Below are positions 49,442-58,481 of a stretch of 64,000 nt of DNA, piece after piece. The notes under the pieces were generated by a model that searched no databases, had not been told where the DNA came from, and saw nothing but the letters and a program-made list of their open reading frames with translations. The DNA is from Streptomyces sp. NBC_00464. GTDB lineage: Bacteria > Actinomycetota > Actinomycetes > Streptomycetales > Streptomycetaceae. Made by a program: the position numbers and the translations under genes. Every line of letters begins with the position of its first letter. Position 1 is the stretch's first letter. The DNA lies in NCBI RefSeq assembly GCF_036013915.1, contig NZ_CP107899.1:6014001-6078000 (forward strand). The letters run 5' to 3'.

Positions 49442-50395
49442 TCAGCCGGCGGCCTCCCGCACCACATCGGGGGTGTCGGTGATGATGCCGTCCACGCCGT
49501 AGCCCGTCACCCGGAGCGCGTGCTCCGCGTCGTTGACCGTCCAGGTGTTGAGCTGAAGCCGCTTGTTGTGGGGGCCCTTCAGGGCGTGCACCGCTGTCAC
49601 GTACTCGTTCGAGAGGGAGGTGTACGCCGGGTTGATCCGGTCGGTGAACTCCGCGTACGAGGGAAGGTCGGCGACGGCCGGGGTGCCGAGGAAGGCCGTG
49701 ACGACGTCCGGGCGCTGCTCGTGCACCTTGCGCACGCTGTCGGCGCCGAAGCTCTGGATCACCAGACGGGTGCGGACGTGTGTGCGGTCGAGCCACCCCT
49801 CCTGACCCAGGACGCGCAGGGTCGCCTGCTCGATCCCGGGGTAGGTCTCGGGACTCTTGATCTCCAGGAGCAGGTTCTGCTGATTGCGTTCGATCCGGTG
49901 CAGATACTGCTGGAGCGTGGGCACCCGGGCGTCGGCGTACACCGGACCGAACCAGCTGCCCGCGTCCAGCCGGGCGATCTCGGCGGCCGTGAAGTCCTTG
50001 ACCGCCCACGGCGCACGGTCGGGGAAGACCTGCTCGGCGTCCGTGGTGCGCTTCAGCCCGGTGTCGTGGATGACCACGAGTACGCCGTCCCGGGTGAGCT
50101 GGACGTCGTTCTCCACCCAGTCGAAGCCCAGGACGTCCGCCTTGTCCACGGCCGCCAGGGTGTTCTCGGGCGCGTACGCCGACGCGCCCCGGTGCGCGAT
50201 GACGAGCGGGTCGCGCGACCGGTCCGGGGACACGGCACCCACGGTCCGGACGCCGGTGCCGGCGGCGGTGGTGTGGGCCACCGCCGCGGTGGCGTCCGTC
50301 CCCGGCGCGTCGGTGGTCGTACTCGACATCAGCAACGTGCCGGCGCCCAGCAGGGCGGCGGCAGCGACGGAGGCGGTTGCGGTGCCTGCGTACAC
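49442..50395 (-). CDS. Secreted glycerophosphodiester phosphodiesterase
   Basis: Hydrolyses glycerophosphodiesters to glycerol-3-phosphate and an alcohol, outside the cell; 317 residues. A hydrophobic signal covers residues ~4-24. The catalytic motif is LVIAHRGASAYAPENTLAAV (~64) followed by VENDVQLTRDGVLVVIHD (the second catalytic His); further conserved parts are NLLLEIKSPETYPGIEQ and GVDGIITDTPDVV. All expected GDPD residues are visible. The GTG at 50395 has AAGGAG upstream. It is divergent from the MHYT sensor gene. Its expression might respond to phosphate, but I did not find a clear PHO box. Confidence 0.91.
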   Translation of the reverse strand: MYAGTATASVAAAALLGAGTLLMSSTTTDAPGTDATAAVAHTTAAGTGVRTVGAVSPDRSRDPLVIAHRGASAYAPENTLAAVDKADVLGFDWVENDVQLTRDGVLVVIHDTGLKRTTDAEQVFPDRAPWAVKDFTAAEIARLDAGSWFGPVYADARVPTLQQYLHRIERNQQNLLLEIKSPETYPGIEQATLRVLGQEGWLDRTHVRTRLVIQSFGADSVRKVHEQRPDVVTAFLGTPAVADLPSYAEFTDRINPAYTSLSNEYVTAVHALKGPHNKRLQLNTWTVNDAEHALRVTGYGVDGIITDTPDVVREAAG

Positions 50396-50570
50396 AGGGG
50401 GCTCCTTGCGTCAGAGTTACGGACGGCCCAGGGCAGGGATCGGGGACCGGTCGCAGGGACCGGCTCACGGGCCGCTGCCCCTGTCGATAAAATGCTGTTC
50501 TTCTGTTTGTTTGCCGGGCCTTGCGCCTTAAAGTCAGCCGAACCCGGGCTTCTGCGAAGGGCGTACGAGC

Positions 50571-51443
50571 ATGCAGGGCACAATCGACGGTTTCGGCTAT
50601 GGGGCGGTCACCCCCGTGGCCGCCTTCCTCATGGCGTGTCTCGGCGCTGCCCTGGGTCTGCGATGCACCACCCGGTCGCTGCGCACCGAGCGTTCCTTCA
50701 AGGCCGGCTGGCTGGCTCTGGGCGCGACCTCCATAGGCTCCGGCATCTGGACGATGCACTTCATCGCGATGGTGGGTTTCACCGTCGAGGAGGTGCCGAT
50801 CGGCTACGACAAGCCGATCACCTTCGCCAGCCTCGCCGTCGCGATCGTCATGGTCGGTATCGGGATCTTCCTGGTCGGGTACCGCGGCGCCACCCGCATG
50901 GCACTGGTGACGGGAGGAACGATCACCGGACTCGGCGTGGCCTCCATGCACTACCTCGGCATGGCCGGTATGCGACTTGATGGGCAGTTCGAGTACGACA
51001 CGATCACCGTGTCACTCTCCGTCGTCATCGCCGTGGTGGCCTCGACCGCCGCGCTCTGGGCCGCCGTCTCCATCCACGGCTTCCTGCCCAGCCTCGGTGC
51101 CAGCGTGGTGATGGGTGTCGCGGTGAGCGGCATGCACTACACCGGCATGGCGGCCCTCAGGGTCCATCTCCACCCGGCCGCCCTCACCGGAACCTCCCCG
51201 GGCACGGGCGACAGCGCGACCGCGCTGCTCGTTCCCATGCTGATCGGCCCCGCCTGCTTCCTGGTGCTCGCCGCGGTCGTCGTCATGTTCGACCCCCTGG
51301 TGGTCATGGGTACCCCGGACTGGAACGACCCCGCAGTCATCCGTGGGGCCAGGACCCCCGGGATTCCGGCCCAGCGCCAGGTGCCCCGGTTCGGTACGCA
51401 CGCCGACCCGGCATCGTTCCACTCGCAGCCCCAGGACTGGTGA
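50571..51443 (+). CDS. MHYT-domain integral membrane sensor protein
   Basis: 290-residue protein with seven hydrophobic helices and three MHYT-type motifs: WTMHFIAMVG (~60), SMHYLGMAGM (~125) and GMHYTGMAAL (~187). MHYT domains are proposed to bind copper and sense oxygen, CO or NO. Here there is no attached GGDEF/EAL or kinase domain, only a short cytoplasmic tail of ~50 residues, so signalling would need a partner. The ATG at 50571 is preceded by GAAGGG. It ends 62 nt before uvrB. Confidence 0.9.
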   Translation: MQGTIDGFGYGAVTPVAAFLMACLGAALGLRCTTRSLRTERSFKAGWLALGATSIGSGIWTMHFIAMVGFTVEEVPIGYDKPITFASLAVAIVMVGIGIFLVGYRGATRMALVTGGTITGLGVASMHYLGMAGMRLDGQFEYDTITVSLSVVIAVVASTAALWAAVSIHGFLPSLGASVVMGVAVSGMHYTGMAALRVHLHPAALTGTSPGTGDSATALLVPMLIGPACFLVLAAVVVMFDPLVVMGTPDWNDPAVIRGARTPGIPAQRQVPRFGTHADPASFHSQPQDW

Positions 51444-51476
51444 CCCGAGGCCGCCGCGGGCGCTGACCCGGCCCCG

Positions 51477-51499
51477 TTGTCAGTGGGGGGTCGTACGGT
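51477..51499 (+). promoter_or_regulatory. PafBC (RecA-NDp)-type promoter of uvrB
   Basis: TTGTCAGTGGG (51477-51487), 6-nt spacer, TACGGT (51494-51499), then 6 nt to the uvrB ATG. 10 of 11 upstream positions match the consensus; the -10 hexamer is identical to that of ogt. A leaderless start is predicted. Confidence 0.8.
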
Positions 51500-51505
51500 G
51501 GTTGC

Positions 51506-53629
51506 ATGCGGCCCGTTTCGAAGATCGAACGTTCGGTGGCGCCTTTCGAGGTCGTCAGTCCCTACCAGCCCAGTGGCGACCAGCCGGCGGCCATCGCCGA
51601 GCTGGAGCGGCGCGTCCGGGCAGGTGAGAAGGACGTCGTGCTCCTCGGCGCGACCGGCACCGGTAAGTCGGCGACCACCGCCTGGATGATCGAGAAGCTG
51701 CAGCGCCCCACCCTGGTGATGGCGCCGAACAAGACCCTCGCCGCCCAGCTGGCCAACGAGTTCCGCGAGCTCCTGCCGAACAACGCCGTCGAGTACTTCG
51801 TCTCGTACTACGACTACTACCAGCCCGAGGCGTACGTCCCGCAGTCGGACACCTACATCGAGAAGGACTCCTCGATCAACGAGGAGGTCGAGCGGCTGCG
51901 CCACTCCGCCACGAATTCGCTGCTCACCCGGAGAGACGTCGTCGTGGTCGCCTCCGTGTCCTGCATCTACGGCCTCGGTACCCCGCAGGAGTACGTGGAC
52001 CGGATGGTCCAGCTCAAGGTGGGCGACGAGATCGACCGCGACCAGCTGCTGCGCCGCTTCGTCGAGATCCAGTACAACCGCAACGACCTGGCGTTCACCC
52101 GTGGCAGCTTCCGGGTGCGCGGCGACACCATCGAGATCTTCCCGGTCTACGAGGAGCTCGCCGTCCGCATCGAGATGTTCGGTGACGAGATCGAGGCGCT
52201 CTCCACCCTCCACCCGCTCACCGGCGAGGTCATCAGCGAGGACCAGTCTCTGCACGTCTTCCCCGCGAGCCACTACGTGGCAGGCCCGGAGCGCATGGAG
52301 AAAGCCGTCAGCGGCATCGAGCAGGAGCTGGAGCAGCGTCTGGCCGAGCTGGACAAGCAGGGCAAGATGCTGGAGGCCCAGCGGCTGCGGATGCGCACCA
52401 CGTACGACATCGAGATGCTGCGCCAGATCGGTACGTGCTCCGGTGTCGAGAACTACTCGATGCACTTCGACGGCCGTTCCCCCGGTACCGCGCCCAACAC
52501 CCTTCTCGACTACTTCCCCGAGGACTTCCTCCTCGTCCTCGACGAGTCGCACGTCACCGTGCCGCAGATCGGCGCGATGTACGAGGGCGACGCCTCCCGG
52601 AAGCGGACCCTCGTCGACCACGGTTTCCGGCTGCCCTCCGCGCTGGACAACCGCCCGCTGAAGTGGGAGGAGTTCCTCGGCCGGATCAACCAGACGGTCT
52701 ACCTCTCCGCCACCCCGGGCAAGTACGAACTCTCCCGGGGCGACGGCTTCGTGGAGCAGATCATCCGGCCCACCGGCCTCGTCGACCCGGAGATCGTCGT
52801 CAAGCCCACCGAGGGCCAGATCGACGACCTGGTGCACGAGATCCGCAAGCGCACCGAGAAGGACGAGCGGGTCCTGGTCACCACCCTCACCAAGAAGATG
52901 TCGGAGGACCTCACCGACTACTTCCTGGAGCTGGGCATCCAGGTCCGCTATCTGCACAGCGACGTCGACACCCTGCGCCGTATCGAGCTGCTGCGGGAGC
53001 TGCGCTCGGGCGAGTACGACGTCCTGGTCGGGATCAACCTGCTGCGCGAGGGCCTCGACCTGCCCGAGGTTTCGCTCGTGGCGATCCTCGACGCCGACAA
53101 ACAGGGCTTCCTGCGCTCGGCCACCTCGCTGATCCAGACCGTCGGACGCGCGGCTCGTAACGTGTCGGGTCAGGTCCACATGTACGCGGACAAGATCACC
53201 CCGGCCATGGCGCAGGCCATCGACGAGACCAACCGCCGCCGCGAGAAGCAGATCGCGTACAACACCGAGCGCGGACTCGACCCGCAGCCGCTGCGCAAGA
53301 AGATCAACGACATCGTCGCGACGATCGCCCGCGAGGAGGTCGACACCGAGCAGCTGCTCGGCACCGGTTACCGCCAGGCGAAGGGTGCGAAGGCACCCGT
53401 GCCGACGCTGGGCATCAAGGCCGGTGCCGCCAAGGGGAAGGCCGGCGAGGGCAAGGCGGCGGTCACGGACCGCCCGGCCACCGAGCTTGCCGGGATCATC
53501 GAGGAGATGACCGACCGGATGCGCGCGGCCGCCGCGGACCTGCAGTTCGAGGTGGCCGCCCGACTGCGTGACGAGGTGGGGGAGCTGAAGAAGGAGTTGC
53601 GCCAGATGCGGGAGGCGGGTCTGGCCTGA
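51506..53629 (+). CDS. uvrB: Excinuclease ABC subunit B
   Basis: Damage-verifying helicase-like subunit of nucleotide excision repair; 707 residues, full length. Walker A is GATGTGKS (48-55); the damage-probing beta-hairpin region is [38 protein letters not shown] holds the DESH box; helicase motifs continue with [20 protein letters not shown] and [11 protein letters not shown]. The C-terminal UVR domain (~665-700, [20 protein letters not shown]) contacts UvrC/UvrA. The ATG at 51506 sits 6 nt after the DNA-damage promoter -10. uvrA lies 8 kb downstream on the same strand. Confidence 0.98.
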   Translation: MRPVSKIERSVAPFEVVSPYQPSGDQPAAIAELERRVRAGEKDVVLLGATGTGKSATTAWMIEKLQRPTLVMAPNKTLAAQLANEFRELLPNNAVEYFVSYYDYYQPEAYVPQSDTYIEKDSSINEEVERLRHSATNSLLTRRDVVVVASVSCIYGLGTPQEYVDRMVQLKVGDEIDRDQLLRRFVEIQYNRNDLAFTRGSFRVRGDTIEIFPVYEELAVRIEMFGDEIEALSTLHPLTGEVISEDQSLHVFPASHYVAGPERMEKAVSGIEQELEQRLAELDKQGKMLEAQRLRMRTTYDIEMLRQIGTCSGVENYSMHFDGRSPGTAPNTLLDYFPEDFLLVLDESHVTVPQIGAMYEGDASRKRTLVDHGFRLPSALDNRPLKWEEFLGRINQTVYLSATPGKYELSRGDGFVEQIIRPTGLVDPEIVVKPTEGQIDDLVHEIRKRTEKDERVLVTTLTKKMSEDLTDYFLELGIQVRYLHSDVDTLRRIELLRELRSGEYDVLVGINLLREGLDLPEVSLVAILDADKQGFLRSATSLIQTVGRAARNVSGQVHMYADKITPAMAQAIDETNRRREKQIAYNTERGLDPQPLRKKINDIVATIAREEVDTEQLLGTGYRQAKGAKAPVPTLGIKAGAAKGKAGEGKAAVTDRPATELAGIIEEMTDRMRAAAADLQFEVAARLRDEVGELKKELRQMREAGLA

Positions 53630-53793
53630 CGACCCCTGCCCGGTCGATGTGTGGCTGAGCCGGCACGGACGGACCGGCCTCGCCCCGGCCTCGTCCTCAG
53701 GGCTCCAGCGGCTCGGGCGGGTTCAGCAGCTCGGGTGGCGATGCCCTGCTGTGGGATGATCTGCCATGCGAGCGACGGCGCTTGGGGGCTTCG

Positions 53794-55371
53794 GTGGAGC
53801 GGATCGGAAAGTACCTCGTGGAGCGACGGCTCGGCGAGGGCGGGATGGGGACGGTCTACCTGGCGCGGTCGCGGGGTGGGCGAGCCGTGGCGGTGAAGGT
53901 GGTCAAACCCGAACTCGCACGGGACGCGGAGTTCCGTGAGCGGTTCCGGGCCGAGGTGGCCGCCGCACGTGTGGTGGGAGGTTTTCACACCGCGCCCGTG
54001 GTCGACGCCGATCCGGATGCGGAGGCGCCCTGGCTCGCCACCGCATACGTCGCAGGGCCGACGCTGTCCCAGCTGCTGGCGGCACGGGGGCCGAGGGGCG
54101 AGGAGTCGCTGCGCGCTCTGGGGGCTGCCCTCGCCGAGGCGTTGCAGGCCATCCACGCCTGCGGTCTCGTCCATCGCGACCTCAAGCCGGGCAACATCAT
54201 CATGGCTGAGGACGGGCCCAGGGTTCTGGACTTCGGCATCGTGCGGGCGGTCGAGGGATCCCGCCTCACCGCGACCGGTGCGGTCTTCGGCACGCCCGGC
54301 TTCCTCGCGCCCGAGCAGGCGGTGGGTCTTCCCGTCGACGGGGCGGCGGATGTCTTCGCACTCGGTGCCGTTCTGATTGCCGCCGCGGGCGGCAGCGCCT
54401 TCGGTGAGGGCACACCCGTGGTGCTGATGTATCGATGTGTGCATGAGGAAGCCGACCTGTCGGCTCTCCCCACGTCCTTGTGGCCGGTGGTGGCCGCGTG
54501 CATGGCCAAACAGGCTGATGACCGTCCCACCCCGGAACAGCTTCTGGACCACTTCACCGGCATGACCGAAGAGGGCCCGAGCCGGACCGGTCATGCGCCC
54601 GCCCCCCACCCACCCACCCAGTACTGGCCACCGGACGCACCGGCCCGACAGGCGTACCCGCCCACCGCCACGGCGCCTGCGAGGCAGGTGCACCCGCCCG
54701 TCGTCGCGGCACCTCCCGAACCTGCGTACGCACCACCGGTTCATGCCGGGCAACCGCAGGGTCCGGTGCCGAGCAAGGGGGAGGGCGGACCCTACGCGAC
54801 GGCCGAGTTGGCCAGGGGCCGGGCCATCGGCCTGCAGAGGGTGGGCGGTCAGGTACCGGCCGCGGTACGGATCGGGTTCGGCTGGCAGGCGGCTTCGCGC
54901 CGCGGTCTGTTCGGCTCGCGCACCAGGGAGATCGATCTGGACGCCTCTGCGGTCCTGTTCGCCGGTAGGCAGCCGGTCGACGTCGTCTTCTTCCGGCATC
55001 TCGCCAGCGATGACGGTTCGGTCAGGCACACCGGGGACCACCTCGGCGGTGCCGGCGCGGGCGGCGACGAGGAGTCGATCCTGGTCGACCTCCACCGGGT
55101 GCCGGTGCACATCGACCAGATCGTCTTCACGGTGAACTCCTTCACCGGCCGGACGTTCCAGGAGGTGCAGAGCGCCTTCTGCCGCATCGTGGACGAGACC
55201 GACGGCCAGGAGCTTGCCCGCTGCACGCTGAACGGCGGCGGGCAGTACACCGCCCAGATCATGGCGAAGGTGCACCGTTCGGGGAGCGGGTGGCAGATGA
55301 CCGCCATCGGAACCCCGGCCGACGGCCGCACCTTCCAGGACCTCATGCCGGCGATCCTGCCGCACCTGTAG
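53794..55371 (+). CDS. Serine/threonine protein kinase fused to a C-terminal TerD domain
   Basis: 525 residues. Residues ~5-250 form a complete Hanks-type kinase: Gly-loop GEGGMG (14-19), Lys35 in AVKV, catalytic loop HRDLKPGN (127-134) and DFG (146-148), then TPGFLAPEQ. A Pro/Ala-rich linker (~260-340) leads to a TerD domain (~343-525) with REIDLDASAVLF, the calcium-binding signature, and VFTVNSFTGRTFQEVQSAFC. No transmembrane segment or PASTA domain, so the kinase is cytoplasmic. GTG 53794 is chosen because the kinase starts there; an in-frame TTG at 53782 is possible. The TerD part is nearly identical in DNA to the next gene. Confidence 0.9.
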   Translation: MERIGKYLVERRLGEGGMGTVYLARSRGGRAVAVKVVKPELARDAEFRERFRAEVAAARVVGGFHTAPVVDADPDAEAPWLATAYVAGPTLSQLLAARGPRGEESLRALGAALAEALQAIHACGLVHRDLKPGNIIMAEDGPRVLDFGIVRAVEGSRLTATGAVFGTPGFLAPEQAVGLPVDGAADVFALGAVLIAAAGGSAFGEGTPVVLMYRCVHEEADLSALPTSLWPVVAACMAKQADDRPTPEQLLDHFTGMTEEGPSRTGHAPAPHPPTQYWPPDAPARQAYPPTATAPARQVHPPVVAAPPEPAYAPPVHAGQPQGPVPSKGEGGPYATAELARGRAIGLQRVGGQVPAAVRIGFGWQAASRRGLFGSRTREIDLDASAVLFAGRQPVDVVFFRHLASDDGSVRHTGDHLGGAGAGGDEESILVDLHRVPVHIDQIVFTVNSFTGRTFQEVQSAFCRIVDETDGQELARCTLNGGGQYTAQIMAKVHRSGSGWQMTAIGTPADGRTFQDLMPAILPHL

Positions 55372-56138
55372 GCAGCGCCGGGCGCCCCGTCGACTCCGCG
55401 CCCGCGGCCAGGTCCGGGGCCTTGGGCCTGCGTGTTGCAGGACCGACACAAAAAGGTTCCGACCGGTCGCGCCACAGGCGTGACTGCGTAGGGTGCTGGA
55501 AGACCGCGCAAGGACGGTTGCGGGGACAGCGGAGAGGGGACAGCGCGTGACGGTCAATATGACCAAGGGTCAGGCCATCAGCCTGCAGAAGAGCGACGGG
55601 GGGGTCCTGACCGCGGTACGGATGGGGCTCGGCTGGCAGGCGGCTCCGCGCCGCGGTCTGTTCGGCTCGCGCACTCGGGAGATCGATCTGGACGCCTCGG
55701 CGGTCCTGTTCGCCGACAAGCAGGCGGTCGACGTCGTCTACTTCAACCAACTCGTCAGCAAAGACGGTTCGCTCAGGCACACCGGGGACAACCTGGTCGG
55801 CGGCGTCGGCGCGGGCGGCGACGACGAGGCGATCCTGGTCGACCTCCAGCGGGTGCCGGTCCACATCGACCAGATCGTCTTCACGGTGAACTCCTTCACC
55901 GGCCAGACGTTCCAGGAGGTGCAGAACGCCTTCTGCCGCATCGTGGACGAGACCAACGGCCAGGAGCTTGCCCGCTACACGCTGAACGGCGGCGGGCAGT
56001 ACACCGCCCAGATCATGGCGAAGGTGCACCGTTCGGGGAGCGGGTGGCAGATGACCGCCATCGGCAACCCGGCCAACGGCCGCACCTTCCAGGACCTCCT
56101 CCCGGCGATCCTGCCGCACCTGTAGGCAGCGCCGGACC
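54833..56138 (+). repeat. Direct repeat pair of about 550 bp encoding TerD domains
   Basis: Copy 1 (about 54833-55384) is the 3' third of the kinase gene; copy 2 (about 55584-56138) is the terD gene, offset ~751 bp. Long stretches are identical, with one 3-nt length difference, and identity continues 13 nt past both stop codons. This indicates a recent duplication or ongoing gene conversion. Confidence 0.85.
55547..56125 (+). CDS. terD: TerD family stress-response protein
   Basis: 192-residue single-domain TerD protein, the usual length. It begins VTVNMTKGQAISLQKSDGGV and contains REIDLDASAVLF, the calcium-site motif, and VVYFNQLVSKDGSLRHTGDN. TerD proteins bind calcium and are part of tellurite, oxidative-stress and phage-inhibition systems; the exact action is unsettled. 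The GTG at 55547 has AGAGGGGA upstream. It follows the kinase-TerD fusion by 175 nt and precedes a larger TerD-type gene, separated by a strong hairpin. Confidence 0.93.
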   Translation: MTVNMTKGQAISLQKSDGGVLTAVRMGLGWQAAPRRGLFGSRTREIDLDASAVLFADKQAVDVVYFNQLVSKDGSLRHTGDNLVGGVGAGGDDEAILVDLQRVPVHIDQIVFTVNSFTGQTFQEVQNAFCRIVDETNGQELARYTLNGGGQYTAQIMAKVHRSGSGWQMTAIGNPANGRTFQDLLPAILPHL

Positions 56139-56158
56139 CACGGTCCGCAGCGGTACGC

Positions 56159-56192
56159 GCAGCTCCCGGCGGCATCGGCCGCCGGGAGCTGC
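56159..56192 (+). terminator. Terminator between terD and the large TerD-type gene
   Basis: Perfect 14-bp stem GCAGCTCCCGGCGG/CCGCCGGGAGCTGC with loop CATCGG, 33 nt after the terD stop. Confidence 0.87.
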
Positions 56193-56254
56193 ACCGCATC
56201 GCACCACGCATAACACCGCATCGCGCAACAGCAACTCGTCGAGGGGACAGGGCA

Positions 56255-58207
56255 ATGACGGCCGAGCTGGTCCGGGGGCAGAACCACGCCTTGCCCCAGA
56301 CCCGTCTGGAGATCCGGGTTTCGGCCGGCGCACCCGTGGTGGCCGGTGCCACGCTCGGGGACGAGCGCGGCACGGTGCACGGCGTCGAGTGGATAGCCCA
56401 CCCCGGATCGCCGCAGCTGCCGGGCCTCGAGGTGTCCAGGCAGGCAGCGGCCGAGCACCGGCTCGCCGTCGACCTCGGCGCCCTGCCCGAGGCGGTGCAC
56501 CGCGTCACGGTGCTGCTGGCGCTGCCGCTGGAGGCGGGCGGCCCGACCCGGTTCGGCGCCGTGGCCTCGCCCTTCGTCGCGGTCACCGGACTCGACGGCA
56601 CGGAGATCGCCACCTTCACCCTGACGGGCCTGGACACCGAGTCCGCGGTCGCAGCCCTGGAGCTCTACCGCAGACAGGGGGTCTGGAAGGTGCGCGCGGT
56701 CGGCCAGGGCTACGCGGGCGGTCTCGCCGCGCTGCTCGCCGACCAAGGCGTGGGCGGGGCGGCCGAACTGGCGCGCTCGATCCAGGAAGCGGTCGCCCGC
56801 GGTCTGGCCCGCTCGGTGGCCCCGCCCCCGCCCCGCACCCCCGAGGGCGACCGGGTCAGGCACGCCGGGGGTCCGGTGTCGTCCGGGGGCGGCGGCCGGC
56901 CCCACGCCGTCCCGCAGCCCGGCCTCCCGGACGAGCCCTCCCAGCCGGCCACCCCGGTTGTACCCGCCACCCCCTCCGCAGGGGGCCCCATCGACTACGC
57001 CCACCCGCGTCGCCAGGCCACGGCCCCTCCACCGCCCCCGCCCGAGGCACCACCGGCAGAGCCCGGCAGGCCCGCGACGCCCGTGGCCGGGGACGCGACC
57101 GGCTGGTCCATGGACGAGCGCCTCTACAACCAGATCTGGGGCATGTTCGAGGACCTGGCCCGGGCCACGGCCGCGTACCGCAGCGCCGTCGACTTCGCCG
57201 AGTCCCGGATGGACCAGGAGCTGGAGCGGGCCCTGTCCGATCCGCGCAGCCGGATCGGCGGTGCGGGCGACCGGGCCCGCGAGCAGGCCCGCGCCAAGCG
57301 CGACGAGCTGACCGGCCGGGCCCGCGAGGTACTGGACCGCGACCTCGCCCAGCTCGCCGCCGAGGCCGCCGTGGTGGAGCCCGCGCTCCCCGCCGCGTAC
57401 GCGGGCTGGGACAACCCTGTCTGGCACGCCTACCGCGTTCCGATGGAGATCCCCATGGCTCTGCGGATCGGTGACCTCCACCTGCCGGAGAGCGCCGGGG
57501 TGAAGATTCCGCTGCTTGTCCGGCTGCCGCTGGAGCGCGGCATGTGGATCGACAGCGGGCGCACGGCGTCCGAGGCCGCCGCGATGACCGATTCGGCCCA
57601 GCTGCGCCGGCTGGCCATGGAGAGCGCCGTACTGCACGCGGCACGGATGCTCGCCGTCTATCCGCCGAACGAGTTCTCGGTCCACGTCATCGACCCGGCA
57701 GGTTCCGCCGCCGCGTCCCTGGCCCCGCTGGTCGGTGCCGGGGTGCTCGCGAGCCCGCCCGCGTCCGGGCCCGGGGGAGTGTCCTCGGTCCTCGCCCGGC
57801 TCACCCGACGCGTCGACCTGGTGCAGATGGCGCTCAGGGCGGGGGCCGCGGACTCGCTGCCGCCCGACCTGGACCCGGCCGAGCAGCTGCTGATCGTCAA
57901 CGACTTCCCGCACGGCTTCGACGACCGTGCCGTCACCCAGCTGCGCTATCTCGCCGACGAGGGGCCCTCCGTCGGGGTGCACCTCCTGATGGTCGCGGAC
58001 CGGGAGGACGCCTCGGCGTACGGTCCGGTGCTCGACCCGCTGTGGCGTTCCCTGCTCCGCGTCACCCCGGTCGCCGACGACCATCTGGCCGACCCCTGGG
58101 TCGGTCACGCATGGACGTACGAGCCGCTCAGGACCCCGCCCGGCAGCCGCGTCCTGGAACAGGTGCTGGACCGGGTGGCCGCCGCGCGCCGCACCGGGCA
58201 CCGCTGA
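56255..58207 (+). CDS. Large TerD-domain protein with a degenerate FtsK/HerA-like C-terminal domain
   Basis: 650 residues. Residues ~1-185 form a divergent TerD domain (VRGQNHALPQTRLEIRVSAG, GLDGTEIATFTLTGLDTESA). A Pro/Ala-rich linker (~190-285) follows, then a helical, charged segment (~290-390, SAVDFAESRMDQELERALSD). The C-terminal ~250 residues resemble an FtsK/HerA-type ATPase core: LHLPESAGVKIPLLVRLPLE, FSVHVIDPAGSAAASLAPLV, and LLIVNDFPHGFDDRAVTQLR as a Walker-B-like strand, then GPSVGVHLLMVADRED. Where Walker A should be I read LERGMWIDSG, without GK[ST], so ATP hydrolysis is doubtful. The ATG at 56255 has GAGGGGA upstream. Confidence 0.8.
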   Translation: MTAELVRGQNHALPQTRLEIRVSAGAPVVAGATLGDERGTVHGVEWIAHPGSPQLPGLEVSRQAAAEHRLAVDLGALPEAVHRVTVLLALPLEAGGPTRFGAVASPFVAVTGLDGTEIATFTLTGLDTESAVAALELYRRQGVWKVRAVGQGYAGGLAALLADQGVGGAAELARSIQEAVARGLARSVAPPPPRTPEGDRVRHAGGPVSSGGGGRPHAVPQPGLPDEPSQPATPVVPATPSAGGPIDYAHPRRQATAPPPPPPEAPPAEPGRPATPVAGDATGWSMDERLYNQIWGMFEDLARATAAYRSAVDFAESRMDQELERALSDPRSRIGGAGDRAREQARAKRDELTGRAREVLDRDLAQLAAEAAVVEPALPAAYAGWDNPVWHAYRVPMEIPMALRIGDLHLPESAGVKIPLLVRLPLERGMWIDSGRTASEAAAMTDSAQLRRLAMESAVLHAARMLAVYPPNEFSVHVIDPAGSAAASLAPLVGAGVLASPPASGPGGVSSVLARLTRRVDLVQMALRAGAADSLPPDLDPAEQLLIVNDFPHGFDDRAVTQLRYLADEGPSVGVHLLMVADREDASAYGPVLDPLWRSLLRVTPVADDHLADPWVGHAWTYEPLRTPPGSRVLEQVLDRVAAARRTGHR

Positions 58208-58327
58208 CCCGGCCACTCTTCAGCACTCGGTTCGACTTCACTCAACGCCCGCTCCGACCTGGCACTTTGGGGATTCTTTACCCTTCTCTTTACCTTTCCT
58301 TGGTATTCCCTGTACTGTTCTTTGGGC

Positions 58328-58433
58328 GGAGGGGAGTACTCCCGTCGCGGCGTTCCCGTCAGTACGGACCGTGACCGGTCCCGGGGCGCCGGCCCAGGCA
58401 CGCATCCCGTGCGCCCGGGTGGAAGAGACCTCC
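58328..58433 (+). promoter_or_regulatory. yybP-ykoY (manganese) riboswitch upstream of terC
   Basis: The closing stem GGAGG/CCTCC (58328-58332 with 58429-58433) encloses the two conserved internal-loop strands of this class: GGGGAGTA at the 5' side with GTCAGTACG further on, and GGGCGCC...GGGTGGAAGAGACC at the 3' side. The class binds Mn(II) and commonly controls TerC/MntP exporters. It sits 48 nt before the terC start, as expected for translational or transcriptional control. Confidence 0.85.
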
Positions 58434-58481
58434 GGCAGCGACGACGCTGATCAGTAGCCGTAGCGAACTGCCGGAGGCGCA

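Noticed and set aside
55343..58216. A 957-codon open frame antisense to the TerD genes
   Set aside because: Shadow frame; Gly/Arg-rich translation without domain similarity.
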